From Saccharomycopsis fibuligera x Saccharomycopsis cf. fibuligera (lineage: Eukaryota; Ascomycota; Saccharomycetes; Ascoideales; Saccharomycopsidaceae), in contig CP012815.1 in the NCBI GenBank assembly GCA_001936135.1, positions 248,001 through 312,000 of the forward strand: a stretch of DNA of 64,000 nt, in the 5' to 3' direction. Within the stretch, counting starts at the first letter, position 1; the number at the start of each line of letters is the position of its first letter. Made by a program: the position numbers and the translations under genes. Shown one piece after another: positions 18,031-27,717 of the stretch. The notes beneath the pieces were generated by a model that saw only the letters and a program-made list of their open reading frames with translations, made no database searches and had not been told where the DNA came from.

Positions 18031-19704
18031 TTAGCCTGCTATCAAGTTCAACGTCCAGTTTCCTACAGTGTTTCCTGAACTTTTCACTTTAACAAACTTT
18101 TTCTCGTCAAAAAGTGAATTAGAAGAGCCAATATTAGCATCTTCAAGACCATTATCCACAACCACTATCTTCCCATCAATGCAGATACGCCTCCGGCGTT
18201 CACCATCGTTATCTTTGTCATCTTTTATTATTAATGCTAGTTCATGGCCTGTTAGTTTTGTATAACCAACATTCGTATCATCAATATGCTTTGAGTTATC
18301 ATAAACTTTTGTAAGAATATCTAATAGGAACTTATTCAGTTCACTGAAATCTGATTTCCTAGTGGAAAAAGTGTCTTTTTGCTCTTTGGGTGGTAAACCG
18401 TCAAAAATTTCTGATTGAAGGGCGCTATTTGCGCCTTTCGTGTCTTTTCCGTCTTGGTTTATCGAATCCCCTCTAATATATGGAATCAGTATCACGTACG
18501 CCTGTGACTTGAGAAAGTCACTTGATGGTGAAATCTTAAACCCAGGTTCCAATGAGTTGACCAAACTAATAAGAAAGTAACTATAATGGCCTATTGGATC
18601 ATTCGACAAAAAGTGCCATCTGTCTTTTTTTAAGTTTTTCTGATTTTGGTTAGATTCCTCTTGAATATTACTGCTATCAGTCTGATCTCTGATGTAAACT
18701 TCTCCTTTGTATTCCTGTTTGATATGGTTAATATTATCCAATGCTGCAACTTTGAATCGATCATTACCCAACTGGCGCAATTGTGGAGAGTCACTATCAG
18801 CCACAATAGCCGCATGGAGGCCCCATGACAACACAACAAAAAACTTCAATTTTTCTAAATATTCGCGATTTTTCTCTGAGCTATCATTACTGTTGTAATA
18901 GTATGATCCCTTAGAGAAAGTTGCTTCATATAAAGTAAATGGCTTAATTTTCTTGACCGTATTTAGTTCAAGCTCTGCCAATTTATCTGTCTCAGCAAAC
19001 GAATTACTGAAAATATTCAAAACAGCTTCAATTGGATTGGTTATGCCCAACTCCAAAGCAAACGCATTACCAGTGCCTAATGGAATAATACCAAAGTTAA
19101 GCTCTCTTTGACTTTGTACTCCTTTGGATGATGATAAGTTATTCACAAACTCATGAATCGAGGTGTCTCCGGAAAGAATGATTAGCGTTACTTGTTTTTG
19201 AGACCCATAAACTTGCTTCGTAGACCCCAACAAGCTGGAAAACTTAGCAATCGATGTTTCGGTTTCTGTTCTGTAGTAAGTATGCTTAACGTTAATAATA
19301 TTCAAAATCGGTCTGATCACTTCATCGTAAATATTTGATATTGTTTCCGGGGCATCACTGTTAGCCGTACTAGAGGGCAAAATTCTTCCTTTGCCAGATT
19401 TAATTGAATCAATAACTAAAACTTCCGAGAATTTAGGGTCAAGATACTTGGGTAAGTTAGTTTTGTCTAAACTGTATACTTTGTCACCATGATGATGCAG
19501 TACGTCGTCTTCTACCGGCACGATGTCTTCGTTACCGAGAAATTCCCCGAACCTGTTTGCAATATGGAAGTGCACGCCAAAAGAAAACTGTGGATTAGTA
19601 GACTTATTGTCCTCCGTTTTCATCCTTGTGGTGAAATTTATAACATGATAAAAGTCTCTGTCTTTGATATAAAGCTGTTGATGTTTGGTTTGTGACATTG
19701 TCAT
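18031..19704 (-). CDS. Diverged lipid-kinase-like protein (DAGK/sphingosine kinase fold)
   Basis: About 557 aa from the ATG at 19704; the frame is open further upstream, but only a TTG is found there. The diacylglycerol-kinase catalytic fold is shown by VTLIILSGDTSIHEFVNNL followed by FGIIPLGTGNAFALELGI, the usual nucleotide-binding pair of motifs, and by a late CIDGKIVVVDNG that resembles the typical (I/V)DGE strand. The glycine-rich signature is unusual: SGDTS in place of the SGDG/GGDGT seen in active sphingoid-base and diacylglycerol kinases. Low-complexity Asn/Gln/Lys segments break up the domain. There is no clear membrane segment. It may phosphorylate a lipid or be a degenerate member; LCB4/LCB5 identity is not supported. 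Confidence 0.7.
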   Translation of the reverse strand: MTMSQTKHQQLYIKDRDFYHVINFTTRMKTEDNKSTNPQFSFGVHFHIANRFGEFLGNEDIVPVEDDVLHHHGDKVYSLDKTNLPKYLDPKFSEVLVIDSIKSGKGRILPSSTANSDAPETISNIYDEVIRPILNIINVKHTYYRTETETSIAKFSSLLGSTKQVYGSQKQVTLIILSGDTSIHEFVNNLSSSKGVQSQRELNFGIIPLGTGNAFALELGITNPIEAVLNIFSNSFAETDKLAELELNTVKKIKPFTLYEATFSKGSYYYNSNDSSEKNREYLEKLKFFVVLSWGLHAAIVADSDSPQLRQLGNDRFKVAALDNINHIKQEYKGEVYIRDQTDSSNIQEESNQNQKNLKKDRWHFLSNDPIGHYSYFLISLVNSLEPGFKISPSSDFLKSQAYVILIPYIRGDSINQDGKDTKGANSALQSEIFDGLPPKEQKDTFSTRKSDFSELNKFLLDILTKVYDNSKHIDDTNVGYTKLTGHELALIIKDDKDNDGERRRRICIDGKIVVVDNGLEDANIGSSNSLFDEKKFVKVKSSGNTVGNWTLNLIAG

Positions 19705-20083
19705 CCGAGTACCCTTTTTTTTTTGCTTGTTCTGTAGATCGCCAGCGAGATGGATTTGGAAGGCGCTGTTGGTAATGGTCAAATATGCGTTTTTCTGTCG
19801 TTAACCTCGAGAACCAGGTTGGTTCAGATGAAATAAAAATGCGGAACAGGAGGAACAAGTAAGTATTAATATAATAATTATTAATGGGCGCTAGTAAATA
19901 CACACCATCGCCACAGGGAGGAGTGCACTAGATCTCGAGAAATTAGATAAGAACGCAAATCAAACAACTAAATCCGAACAGTGGAAGTGAACCACTCTGG
20001 TGGTATATGTACCATTTAGTAAGTACTTTATTTCACTATTTACACCAGACTACGTAGTCTATATTAAAAAGACAGTATCTCGC

Positions 20084-20114
<31 letters not shown>

Positions 20115-20224
20115 AGACATAATATAGCCTAGATAAAATTAAAGCCTAGTATTCTCACTCATAAATTAGCAATGGAAGTCACGGCAAGCTAAACGCTCAC
20201 CAAACAAAGAATTAAATACAGATA
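19705..20224. other. Intergenic region, kinase-like gene to first MCT gene
   Basis: 520 bp between two minus-strand genes. It has an A tract of about 25 nt near 20091-20115, on the 3' side of the transporter gene. No gene seen. Confidence 0.5.
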
Positions 20225-21841
20225 TCAAGCGACTATAGGAAGAACTGTACGTTTAATATAACTTTTCAATGTAGGCTCAAGTAGCTCTTTAAAACGTGTA
20301 AACTCCTCTTGTTGCTGCTGCCGTAATTTCTGCTCCTCAATGTTGGTAGAGCTGGTATTGATTGGCAGTTGCTGGCCGTCTCCAGTCCGTTTATTTTCTT
20401 TGAAAGTATTTCCCTCCTCCAATGTTCCAGTATTGTTTTTTTCATCCAGAATTTCTTCAAGCAACGTATCCCTCCAGCTTTCAATAATTCTTTTCACTTT
20501 AATTTCTCTTATTGGGAGAATAAACAATGTACTGATAAAAAATGCTACCCCAGTAAAAATCTGAGGATTTAAATAAGGCTTTGCATTATTATCTCTTCTC
20601 ATTGCCAATGTAATAACTTCTGCAACAAGCCCTATAATTGCCACAAATACCGAGGTTATACTCCAAGAAGCAGCAAAATTTTTTAACCCGTTAAAATCAG
20701 CAATAATGGGACTAATAGTTACAAACTGATAGCCCATTACTAGCCCCATAAACACTGAAAATGACATTACTCCAGAATAATTAGAAATCGGAATCCAGTA
20801 GGCAAATGTAAATATTGTTACTAATGTTGACATTAGCAACGTTATGTTAATACGACCCATATGGTCAGAAATTAACCCAATTGCCATTCTTCCGACAAAC
20901 TGACACGCATTAAGCACAGCAAGGCAATGTGCTGCTTGACGTGATGTTAACCCAACGCTGACAGCAAAATTAGAAAGGGAATATAATAACACAACATATC
21001 CTAAGGAGCTTAGGGCAAAGTAGCAATTTATAAAGTTATTTGCCTTCAAAAACCAAATACGAGGTTTGATAGGCGACAAGAGAGCATTCTTGAAAGTTTG
21101 GATTTTGGTGGTGGTGGTGGTACCTTGAGTAGCATTAGCCTTCCCTAAATCTTTTGGTTTCCTAAGCTCAACTAAAGCAGTTGCAATTACATTCAAAAAT
21201 AAACAAATAATGGCAATTGTTCGAAGAGCCCATCTTTGATCCCCGGTTCTATCAATCATTGCCTCTGCAACAAGAGAAAAAACGCAACCTCCAATTCCAG
21301 TACCTGCAAAACCCAAACCACTAGCCACCGTTCTTTTTTTCAAAAACCAAGAAGGAATTAACGTTACTGATCCAAGGAATAGAAACGAGCATCCAAATCC
21401 CGACAATAGCCCTTCAGTTAAAAGTAATTGCCAATATTTAACTGTAAAACTTGCCATTAGCATACCAGCAAACTGCAACACAGACCCAGCCGCCATAACC
21501 AATTTTATATGTAAAACACTAAGCAATGCACTAACTAGCCATCCCCAAAATAATAGAAAACAAATAGTTGTGCCAGCAATCATTGAATATTGTGTAGCTT
21601 CAACTCCAGGAAATTCGTTGTTGGTGATGTAAAAATTTAGAAATACAGAGTATGATGAAAGAGAACCCCAAGAAGTGAAACAATAAAGCATTGAACAGAT
21701 AGCGGCAGTCCATGCTTTGGTACCACCGTCAGGAGGCATGTCCTTTAAGTCATCTGGGTGGTATGCACCTTTGTTTTTGATGGTATTAATGTTTCTGTTT
21801 GGAGCACTAACAGCCTCTTCATTTGGGTGATTTGGAGGCAT
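20225..21841 (-). CDS. MFS transporter, monocarboxylate porter (MCH-like) family, tandem copy 1
   Basis: 538 aa from the ATG at 21841 (MPPNHPNEEAV); in-frame codons upstream lack an ATG. The N-terminal GAYHPDDLKDMPPDGGTKAW carries the PPDGG(x)2W signature of the MCT family just before TM1. About twelve hydrophobic segments follow with a cytoplasmic loop near the middle (LRKPKDLGKANATQG) and a Gln/Glu-rich tail. The gene at 23783-25435 is a close paralogue in the same orientation, with identical phrases such as TNNEFPGV, RTGDQRWALRTIAI and ASHCLAVLNACQFVGR (A/S varies). In S. cerevisiae relatives are Mch1-5 and Esbp6; Mch5 carries riboflavin, and most others have no known substrate, so none is assigned here. 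Confidence 0.9.
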   Translation of the reverse strand: MPPNHPNEEAVSAPNRNINTIKNKGAYHPDDLKDMPPDGGTKAWTAAICSMLYCFTSWGSLSSYSVFLNFYITNNEFPGVEATQYSMIAGTTICFLLFWGWLVSALLSVLHIKLVMAAGSVLQFAGMLMASFTVKYWQLLLTEGLLSGFGCSFLFLGSVTLIPSWFLKKRTVASGLGFAGTGIGGCVFSLVAEAMIDRTGDQRWALRTIAIICLFLNVIATALVELRKPKDLGKANATQGTTTTTKIQTFKNALLSPIKPRIWFLKANNFINCYFALSSLGYVVLLYSLSNFAVSVGLTSRQAAHCLAVLNACQFVGRMAIGLISDHMGRINITLLMSTLVTIFTFAYWIPISNYSGVMSFSVFMGLVMGYQFVTISPIIADFNGLKNFAASWSITSVFVAIIGLVAEVITLAMRRDNNAKPYLNPQIFTGVAFFISTLFILPIREIKVKRIIESWRDTLLEEILDEKNNTGTLEEGNTFKENKRTGDGQQLPINTSSTNIEEQKLRQQQQEEFTRFKELLEPTLKSYIKRTVLPIVA

Positions 21842-21912
21842 GTTTAAGAACAGTGTTTTTGGGTCTGTACCAGTGACAGAAACAGTATCAGTCAAGAAAA
21901 TGCTATTCTTCG

Positions 21913-21954
21913 CTAAAACTACAAGTCAATATCAACAAGATTTTGTAGTTTTAG
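21913..21954. promoter_or_regulatory. 12-bp perfect inverted repeat upstream of MCT copy 1
   Basis: CTAAAACTACAA (21913-21924) and TTGTAGTTTTAG (21943-21954) with an 18-nt spacer, 72-113 bp before the ATG at 21841. It could form a hairpin in the leader or be a dyad regulator site. Role inferred only from position. Confidence 0.5.
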
Positions 21955-22154
21955 TGCTCTCGAGAGTATATAATGTTTCTAAATAAAAGATGTCAAATGT
22001 TTAGTTGTAAAATTATCATCATCATGACAGTTTGTAGAGGTAAAGCTTAATATTAATACAATCATTAAACAAACCAAATTGAGAATTAGTAATTTAAATA
22101 AAGCTTAGTAATTGCCGAAAGGCAGCATCACTTAAGAAGACAGAACACTGTATA

Positions 22155-22216
22155 GCAACCGAAACGCTGTCTAGTTTGTTCTTTTTTAGCTGCAAAACTA
22201 GATGTATTTCGGTTGC
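22155..22216. other. Imperfect long inverted repeat upstream of MCT copy 1
   Basis: Left arm GCAACCGAAA...TCTAGTTT (22155-22177) pairs with right arm AAAACTAGA...TTTCGGTTGC (22194-22216). Two perfect blocks (10 and about 8 bp) are separated by unpaired CGCTG/TACA. The spacer contains a T run. The CCGAAA/TTTCGG halves are symmetric about the centre. Role unknown. Confidence 0.5.
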
Positions 22217-22795
22217 CAGCGTCTGTAAAAAAAAAAAAAAAAAAAAAAAGGTAACAGCGGGAAGTGCGAATCCTATCAAAGTCAAAACTTATAAAGTTTA
22301 GACCTGACCCAAATTCCCAGGCATCTGGGAAAAAAATGCGTCATCGGCAATTACATTAAGGTACTTGCAACACTTTTGCAAGTTCTTAGCTTTTTATTAT
22401 TTTGCATCAAGATCTTCCATTGCTGTAGTATTTACAGCATTATGTAGGGTCTTTGCACAAACAGAAGTATTTCGTTAAACACGCACAAGGTCTGGTAAGT
22501 ATGTTCGAAACATAACAAAAAGCAGTGAACTCAAGTCTAAGCATCTGCCCAGCTCATCGCGATAGCTCAAATCAACACCCAAAGCCGATTTTTAAGCAAA
22601 AACAACCGGAGTTCCTTTGTGAAAGGTTTCTATTTTGTTTCTAACGTGGATTTAGCAAGCTTCGGTTTTTTAGCAAGCCGCGTAAAACTCCCAAATTGGT
22701 TTAGTTGTCGTTTGTATCCTATATGACTACCAATCCTTCATGATAAGCTTGATAGCATTACCAGAGCATTGGCGCTTCGGAGCTACAGCAGTACT

Positions 22796-22827
<32 letters not shown>

Positions 22828-23693
22828 CTTGCTTTTTGCCTCGGAGCCTGTGCTTCCTGATGTGCATACACCGGCATATACAATACTATATCAAATATTT
22901 TGTCAATTAATACAGCCGCACCCATTTATTTGCAGAAAAGTAAATGTGATGTCTGTTTCGCCATTCTTTACTATTCTTAGAAATATACTATTAGTATTTG
23001 TAAGTTGAGTCAATAAGTGGTAGCAGCAAAGACGAAGACGAAGACGAAGACAAAAACAAAAACAAGCATAACGTGAAAATCTAACTGAACCTTTACTTTA
23101 TATTGAAAAAAAATAGATATCTTTAAGTTATAAATACTTCACCGTTATGGTACCGCAAATTGCGTTATCCTGAAAAAATGATGGCAAATTGTGCAACAGT
23201 CAATGCTAACATTAATAATCCCAATAGTATTGTTTGTCGATAGAGATACTGCTGTTGTTTACTATGCTAAATTATTATATTGTAAAAGCGTCGACTACTT
23301 TCCATTGATATTGTATAGTTATGAGTGTTTTGCTTGGTTTATGTTGCAGTTGTATCTTCAACCATACTGGTGTAATTTTACGCTTTTTGAAAACTGCTCG
23401 GTCCTATTATGGGAACATTTTCCATTCTTTATTGGGGTCCTTAAACGCAATATAGTGATCTACATATTAGGTAAAATTATTTCAAAATTTAGTCTTTTTT
23501 AGTTTAATATATATATATATATATATATTTAATTGAAGGTATTATATATTATCAGTAGTTTGAATTAAATAATGCAGATTCTAATGGAGGGACAAACAAC
23601 GAAGAAAAAAGAGTACATATAGAAAACCGAAAAATAAAGGAACAAGAACTTTTGAGCTAATGATAAATCTAGAAAACAAACGAAACCAAACTA

Positions 23694-23756
23694 AAAAAAA
23701 CAAAAAAACAAAAAAACAAAAAAACAAAAAAACAAAAAAACAAAAAAACAAAAAAA
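23694..23756. repeat. (AAAAAAAC)n octamer array
   Basis: Seven or so tandem AAAAAAAC units lie directly beyond the stop codon of the MCT copy 2 gene. On the transcribed strand they read (GTTTTTTT)n, so they would fall in the 3' UTR. Confidence 0.85.
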
Positions 23757-23782
23757 GCAAAAGGAACGCAAGACGCATTTAT

Positions 23783-25435
23783 TTATGCTACAATTGGATA
23801 CACCACACGTCTAATGTAATTCCTGAGGTTAGGTTTGAGAAGCTCCTCATACTCAGCAAGCTTCTCCTGCTGTTGTTCACGAAGTTCTTGTTCCCCAATA
23901 TTAGTAGTACTAACATTCACTGGCTCTTGTTGTTGATTATCTTGAGCCGAATGGCCGTCTTCATTATCACCAAAATCTTTCTTCTTTTCCGTTGAGATTT
24001 GATATTCCAAGTTAGCCTCATCTGACTGCTCTATCAGCATTTCTTCAAGTAAAGTGTTATGCCAATCTTTAATAATATTTTTCACTTTGATTTCTCTCAA
24101 TGGGAACAAAAATAATGCACTAACAAAGAAAATTACACCCGTGAAAATTTGTGCCGGCAAGTATGGCTTACTACCATGATCTTTCTTTAAAGATAATGCA
24201 ATCAATTCAGCAACAAGACCGAGTATGGAGTTGACAGTAGAGATCATTGTCCAAGCAGCAGCAAAATTCTTGTTACCATTGAAATCTGCAACGATTGGGG
24301 TAATGGTAACGAATTGATAACCCATAATTAACCCCATAATCACGGAAAATGCCATAATTGCTCCAAAACTGGAAATTGGGATCCAAAACACAAATGTGAG
24401 AATCATAACCGTGTATGAAATAAGCATAGAAATGTTAAAACGACCAACTTTATCAGAAGCAAGTCCAATAAGTACTCTACCAACAAATTGGCAAGCATTT
24501 AATACCGCAAGACAATGAGAAGCTTGGCGAGAACTAACTCCGACACTGACGGCAAAATTAGAAAGAGAATATAAAATGATAACGTAGCCAAGAGAACTAA
24601 TACAGAAATAGCCAATCAAAAGGAGAGTAGTCTTTTGGAACCAAATGTGTGGCTTAATTGGCACCAAAAGCGCATTTTTAAAAGTTTGAAGTTTACTAGC
24701 ACCATCGACGGCTTTCTTGGCATTTTGAGGTTTTCTAATTTCCACAAAAGTAGTTGCGACGCCATTCATGGCAATACAAACAATAGCAATTGTTCTGAGA
24801 GCCCATCTTTGATCCCCGGTTCTATCAATCATTGACTCGGCACAAAGGGCAAACACACAACCACCAATACCAGTACCGGCAAAAGTTAACCCACTAGCCA
24901 AAGTTCTTCTTTTTAAAAACCACGAAGGAACCAACGCAACTGAACCAAAAAAGAGAAAGCCACAACCAAAACCAGATATCAAACCTTCAGTTAAGATTAA
25001 CTGCCAATAATTAACGGCAAAACTTGCCATTATCATTCCTGCAAATTGAAAAAGTGAGCCAACAACCATAATGACTTTGACATGATAAATACTAAGCAAA
25101 GCACTGACAAACCAGCCCCAAAACAACAAGAAACACATGGTAATGCCGGCCACCATGGCATATTGGTTTTTAGACACGCCAGGAAATTCGTTGTTGGTTA
25201 AGTAAAAATTAAGGAAAACAGAATAAGATGAGACAGAACCCCAAGAAGTGAAACAGTAAACCATGGAGCACACCGCAGCAGTCCAAGCTTTGACACCGCC
25301 ATCTGGAGGCATGTCTGCTAAATCATCTGGATGATAAGCACCTTTATTCTTAATGTTGGCAGCAGCGACGTCCGGTGTTGGAGGAGTTTCGGTAGTAGTT
25401 CCCACTGGTTCTTCCTTTTTTAACTGCTCAGACAT
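23783..25435 (-). CDS. MFS transporter, monocarboxylate porter (MCH-like) family, tandem copy 2
   Basis: 550 aa from MSEQLKKEEPVG (ATG at 25435); the longer frame upstream is a Phe/Ser-rich read of a (GAATGA)n leader repeat and is unlikely to be coding. GAYHPDDLADMPPDGGVKAW carries the MCT signature before TM1, and about twelve hydrophobic segments follow. The central loop is shorter than in copy 1 (RKPQNAKKAVDGAS), and the tail is again acidic and Gln-rich, ending near the related phrase RNYIRRVVYPIVA (copy 1: KSYIKRTVLPIVA). The paralogue pair implies a local tandem duplication followed by clear divergence. Substrate unknown. Confidence 0.9.
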   Translation of the reverse strand: MSEQLKKEEPVGTTTETPPTPDVAAANIKNKGAYHPDDLADMPPDGGVKAWTAAVCSMVYCFTSWGSVSSYSVFLNFYLTNNEFPGVSKNQYAMVAGITMCFLLFWGWFVSALLSIYHVKVIMVVGSLFQFAGMIMASFAVNYWQLILTEGLISGFGCGFLFFGSVALVPSWFLKRRTLASGLTFAGTGIGGCVFALCAESMIDRTGDQRWALRTIAIVCIAMNGVATTFVEIRKPQNAKKAVDGASKLQTFKNALLVPIKPHIWFQKTTLLLIGYFCISSLGYVIILYSLSNFAVSVGVSSRQASHCLAVLNACQFVGRVLIGLASDKVGRFNISMLISYTVMILTFVFWIPISSFGAIMAFSVIMGLIMGYQFVTITPIVADFNGNKNFAAAWTMISTVNSILGLVAELIALSLKKDHGSKPYLPAQIFTGVIFFVSALFLFPLREIKVKNIIKDWHNTLLEEMLIEQSDEANLEYQISTEKKKDFGDNEDGHSAQDNQQQEPVNVSTTNIGEQELREQQQEKLAEYEELLKPNLRNYIRRVVYPIVA

Positions 25436-27717
25436 ATTGTACACTTGACAAGGGAATAGATATGATGACGAGAATGAGAATGAGAATGAGAATGTGTCAG
25501 CTTGATACAAAAGAAAAGAAAGACAGTGTAATGCAAATTATTTAAATAACCACTTTGATGAATTGGATTGTCTTTTATAATGTTTGCCGGTGGCAGCTCA
25601 GAGCGTTGTCAAAGTTAAATTAATAATGACCACAGATTACTAATGACCCATATAATGCTGAGATCTAATCAATGGATAATTTACCAAACGTTGCAGTTCA
25701 CTCAAAGGATGTGTCAAAAACAAAGAAATACAGCAACAGTAAACAACAGTAAGAATCCTGATTAGCCAAGAACTCTGGATGCTACAGCAAGTATAATTAA
25801 GAAACGAGAGTTGGTATTTTCTTGGCCTGTTGATGTTGTGCTCAAGGCTGAGATGAAAACAGATTTTTCCTCCTAGTACTGCCAAAATGGGTTTTTTTAA
25901 AGTTTTTTTTTTTTTTTTAAAGTTTTTTTTTTGCTGCGTTTTTCCTGAGTCGGGGAAGCGATTCCTCGGGCCCTTGGCGCGGCTTTGCGGAAAGCTGTTG
26001 TCGTGATCACACACTACAAGTCCAATGATTCAGTGAGATCTACACAAAAAAGCAAAGAAAAGAAACAACTAACAAACATGCTATTAAACCTTGTCTCACA
26101 TCACCTAAACGGACAAGGGTATTTTTGAGTCATTCTTTCGTTTCAATCTAGGGCACTTACAAATTTGCGAAATTGAGGACGCTTAAGCCAACCGTAGATG
26201 TTCCCGCCAAGCACGCACCACCGGCGGAGGCAGGAATCATAATTGTTCTTGACAATCACAATAAAGTAGTCTATGCTCTTCTATTCTGGTTCCGACAATA
26301 GTAGTTTATGAACAACTTTTATGTACGCTGCACTACACAGTGACTGCACAGTGCTCCAGCGCGTAAACTTTGTGCTTCCGGCCTTGCATATGCAGATAGC
26401 GACATGTTCTCAATTTCTTTCATTTTTAACAGCAGCAACTAGCTTAAGCTCTGGTAGGGCTCTATTAGACACACGGTCGCCCCGATACCACGACTTTCCT
26501 TTTAAATGTTCTCATGGCCCATCTTGGGGACAACAAAGATACCCGCTATCATAGTACCAAAAAAAAAAAAACAGCGAACTAGTATAGCTATCGCCCATTG
26601 GCTCTGGGGGGCAGCCAGTCTATATATCCGGATAAACACTGCGTCAAATGAGAGTTTTAGTGCTGCAGCTACAACTGCACTGTAACAATTTCCATTGATA
26701 GACCAAAACTTCAAAACACAATATATTGTAATCCTTATGATTAACCCAACTCTTCAATTATCACAAAGTGTTTGACCAAGAATCAGTAATTAGGGGCCCA
26801 CAACACGATAACAGTAACAATTAAGTGTCATCCTTATTGTTTGCATAATAAAGATCAGCACGTCGGGTTTAAGTAAAAATTATTACCGATTGTGAGAGTC
26901 TATTCATTTTTGGTAATGGTAAAATATAGTGTACAAAGTCGAAATCTGATATAATGGCAAGCTTATAAAGCAGCATTTACCTCTTTACAAGTGGGGGTTC
27001 CAGACAAGAGATATGTCTCTTGCTGTTTGGAGCAACAGTGCTCTCCATGATGCTGTTTTGTGTCGTGTACATATTGGAAAACGACTACCAGTAAGACTAT
27101 TCGATGAGAAAAAGCGAGAACTTTTGGTGATAACAGTTGTAAACTCCAATTCCACTCATCCCAATTCTAAGAAAAGGCAAAAATATATATCAACACACAA
27201 TTGGCAATTCACAATTGTCGCTGACTAGATCATACTAAAGCTATAGACGTACTCTTGCACTACAACTTTAAAACCCCGAATTGACACAATAAAAAAAGCA
27301 TAAAAACTAGCTAAATCAAATATATAATACATTTTGTGACCATTTTTTAAATCCAATGGTACAATGCAATGAAGTCATAAACCACAAAAATAATAAGCGA
27401 GAAAGATGAAAAAAGAATGAAATAAAACAGTTGTTTATAGAGCAAAAAAGAATATTAAAACCAGAAGATGCAGATACCAAAGATCTGGACGAAGTGAAAG
27501 AAAAAGGAAAGAATTAAAGTGGTATAAGAATAATGCGAATAAAGAAATAATAATAAAAAAAAAATAATGATAATATGCAGAACTTTATAAAATGACAGCA
27601 GCTCTCGAAAATGCATTGATTTGGACTGAATTTTGATCTCTAGTTCTCTACCGTTTTTATGATGTTTTTGCAAAAAAAACCCAAGTGACGCTTAATATCA
27701 CGCCTATTTACACCCTC
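25436..27717. other. Intergenic region upstream of MCT copy 2
   Basis: 2.3 kb. A (GAATGA)n hexamer run lies at about 25467-25496 in the leader of MCT copy 2. A GC-richer patch occurs at about 25940-26000, and T runs at 25892-25932. A 71-codon frame from ATG at 27013 (plus) has a TATA-like CTTATAAAG about 50 bp upstream but no recognisable motif. I do not call a gene here. Confidence 0.45.

Larger units (their letters stand above)
21842..23782. other. Intergenic region between tandem MCT genes
   Basis: 1.9 kb holding two inverted repeats (21913-21954 and 22155-22216, listed separately), an A tract at about 22228-22248, a T tract of about 27 at 22798-22826, a (GAAGAC)n run near 23030-23052, a (TA)n run at about 23508-23529, and an (AAAAAAAC)n array at about 23694-23756. 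No gene is supported; the 23191-23502 plus-strand frame is AT-rich noise. Confidence 0.55.

Noticed and set aside
25436-25510. N-terminal extension of MCT copy 2
   Set aside because: It reads the (GAATGA)n leader repeat; the ATG at 25435 gives an N terminus comparable with copy 1.
27013-27228. 71-codon plus-strand frame with ATG and nearby TATA-like box
   Set aside because: No motif or similarity recognised, and short ATG frames are common in a 2-kb intergenic region.
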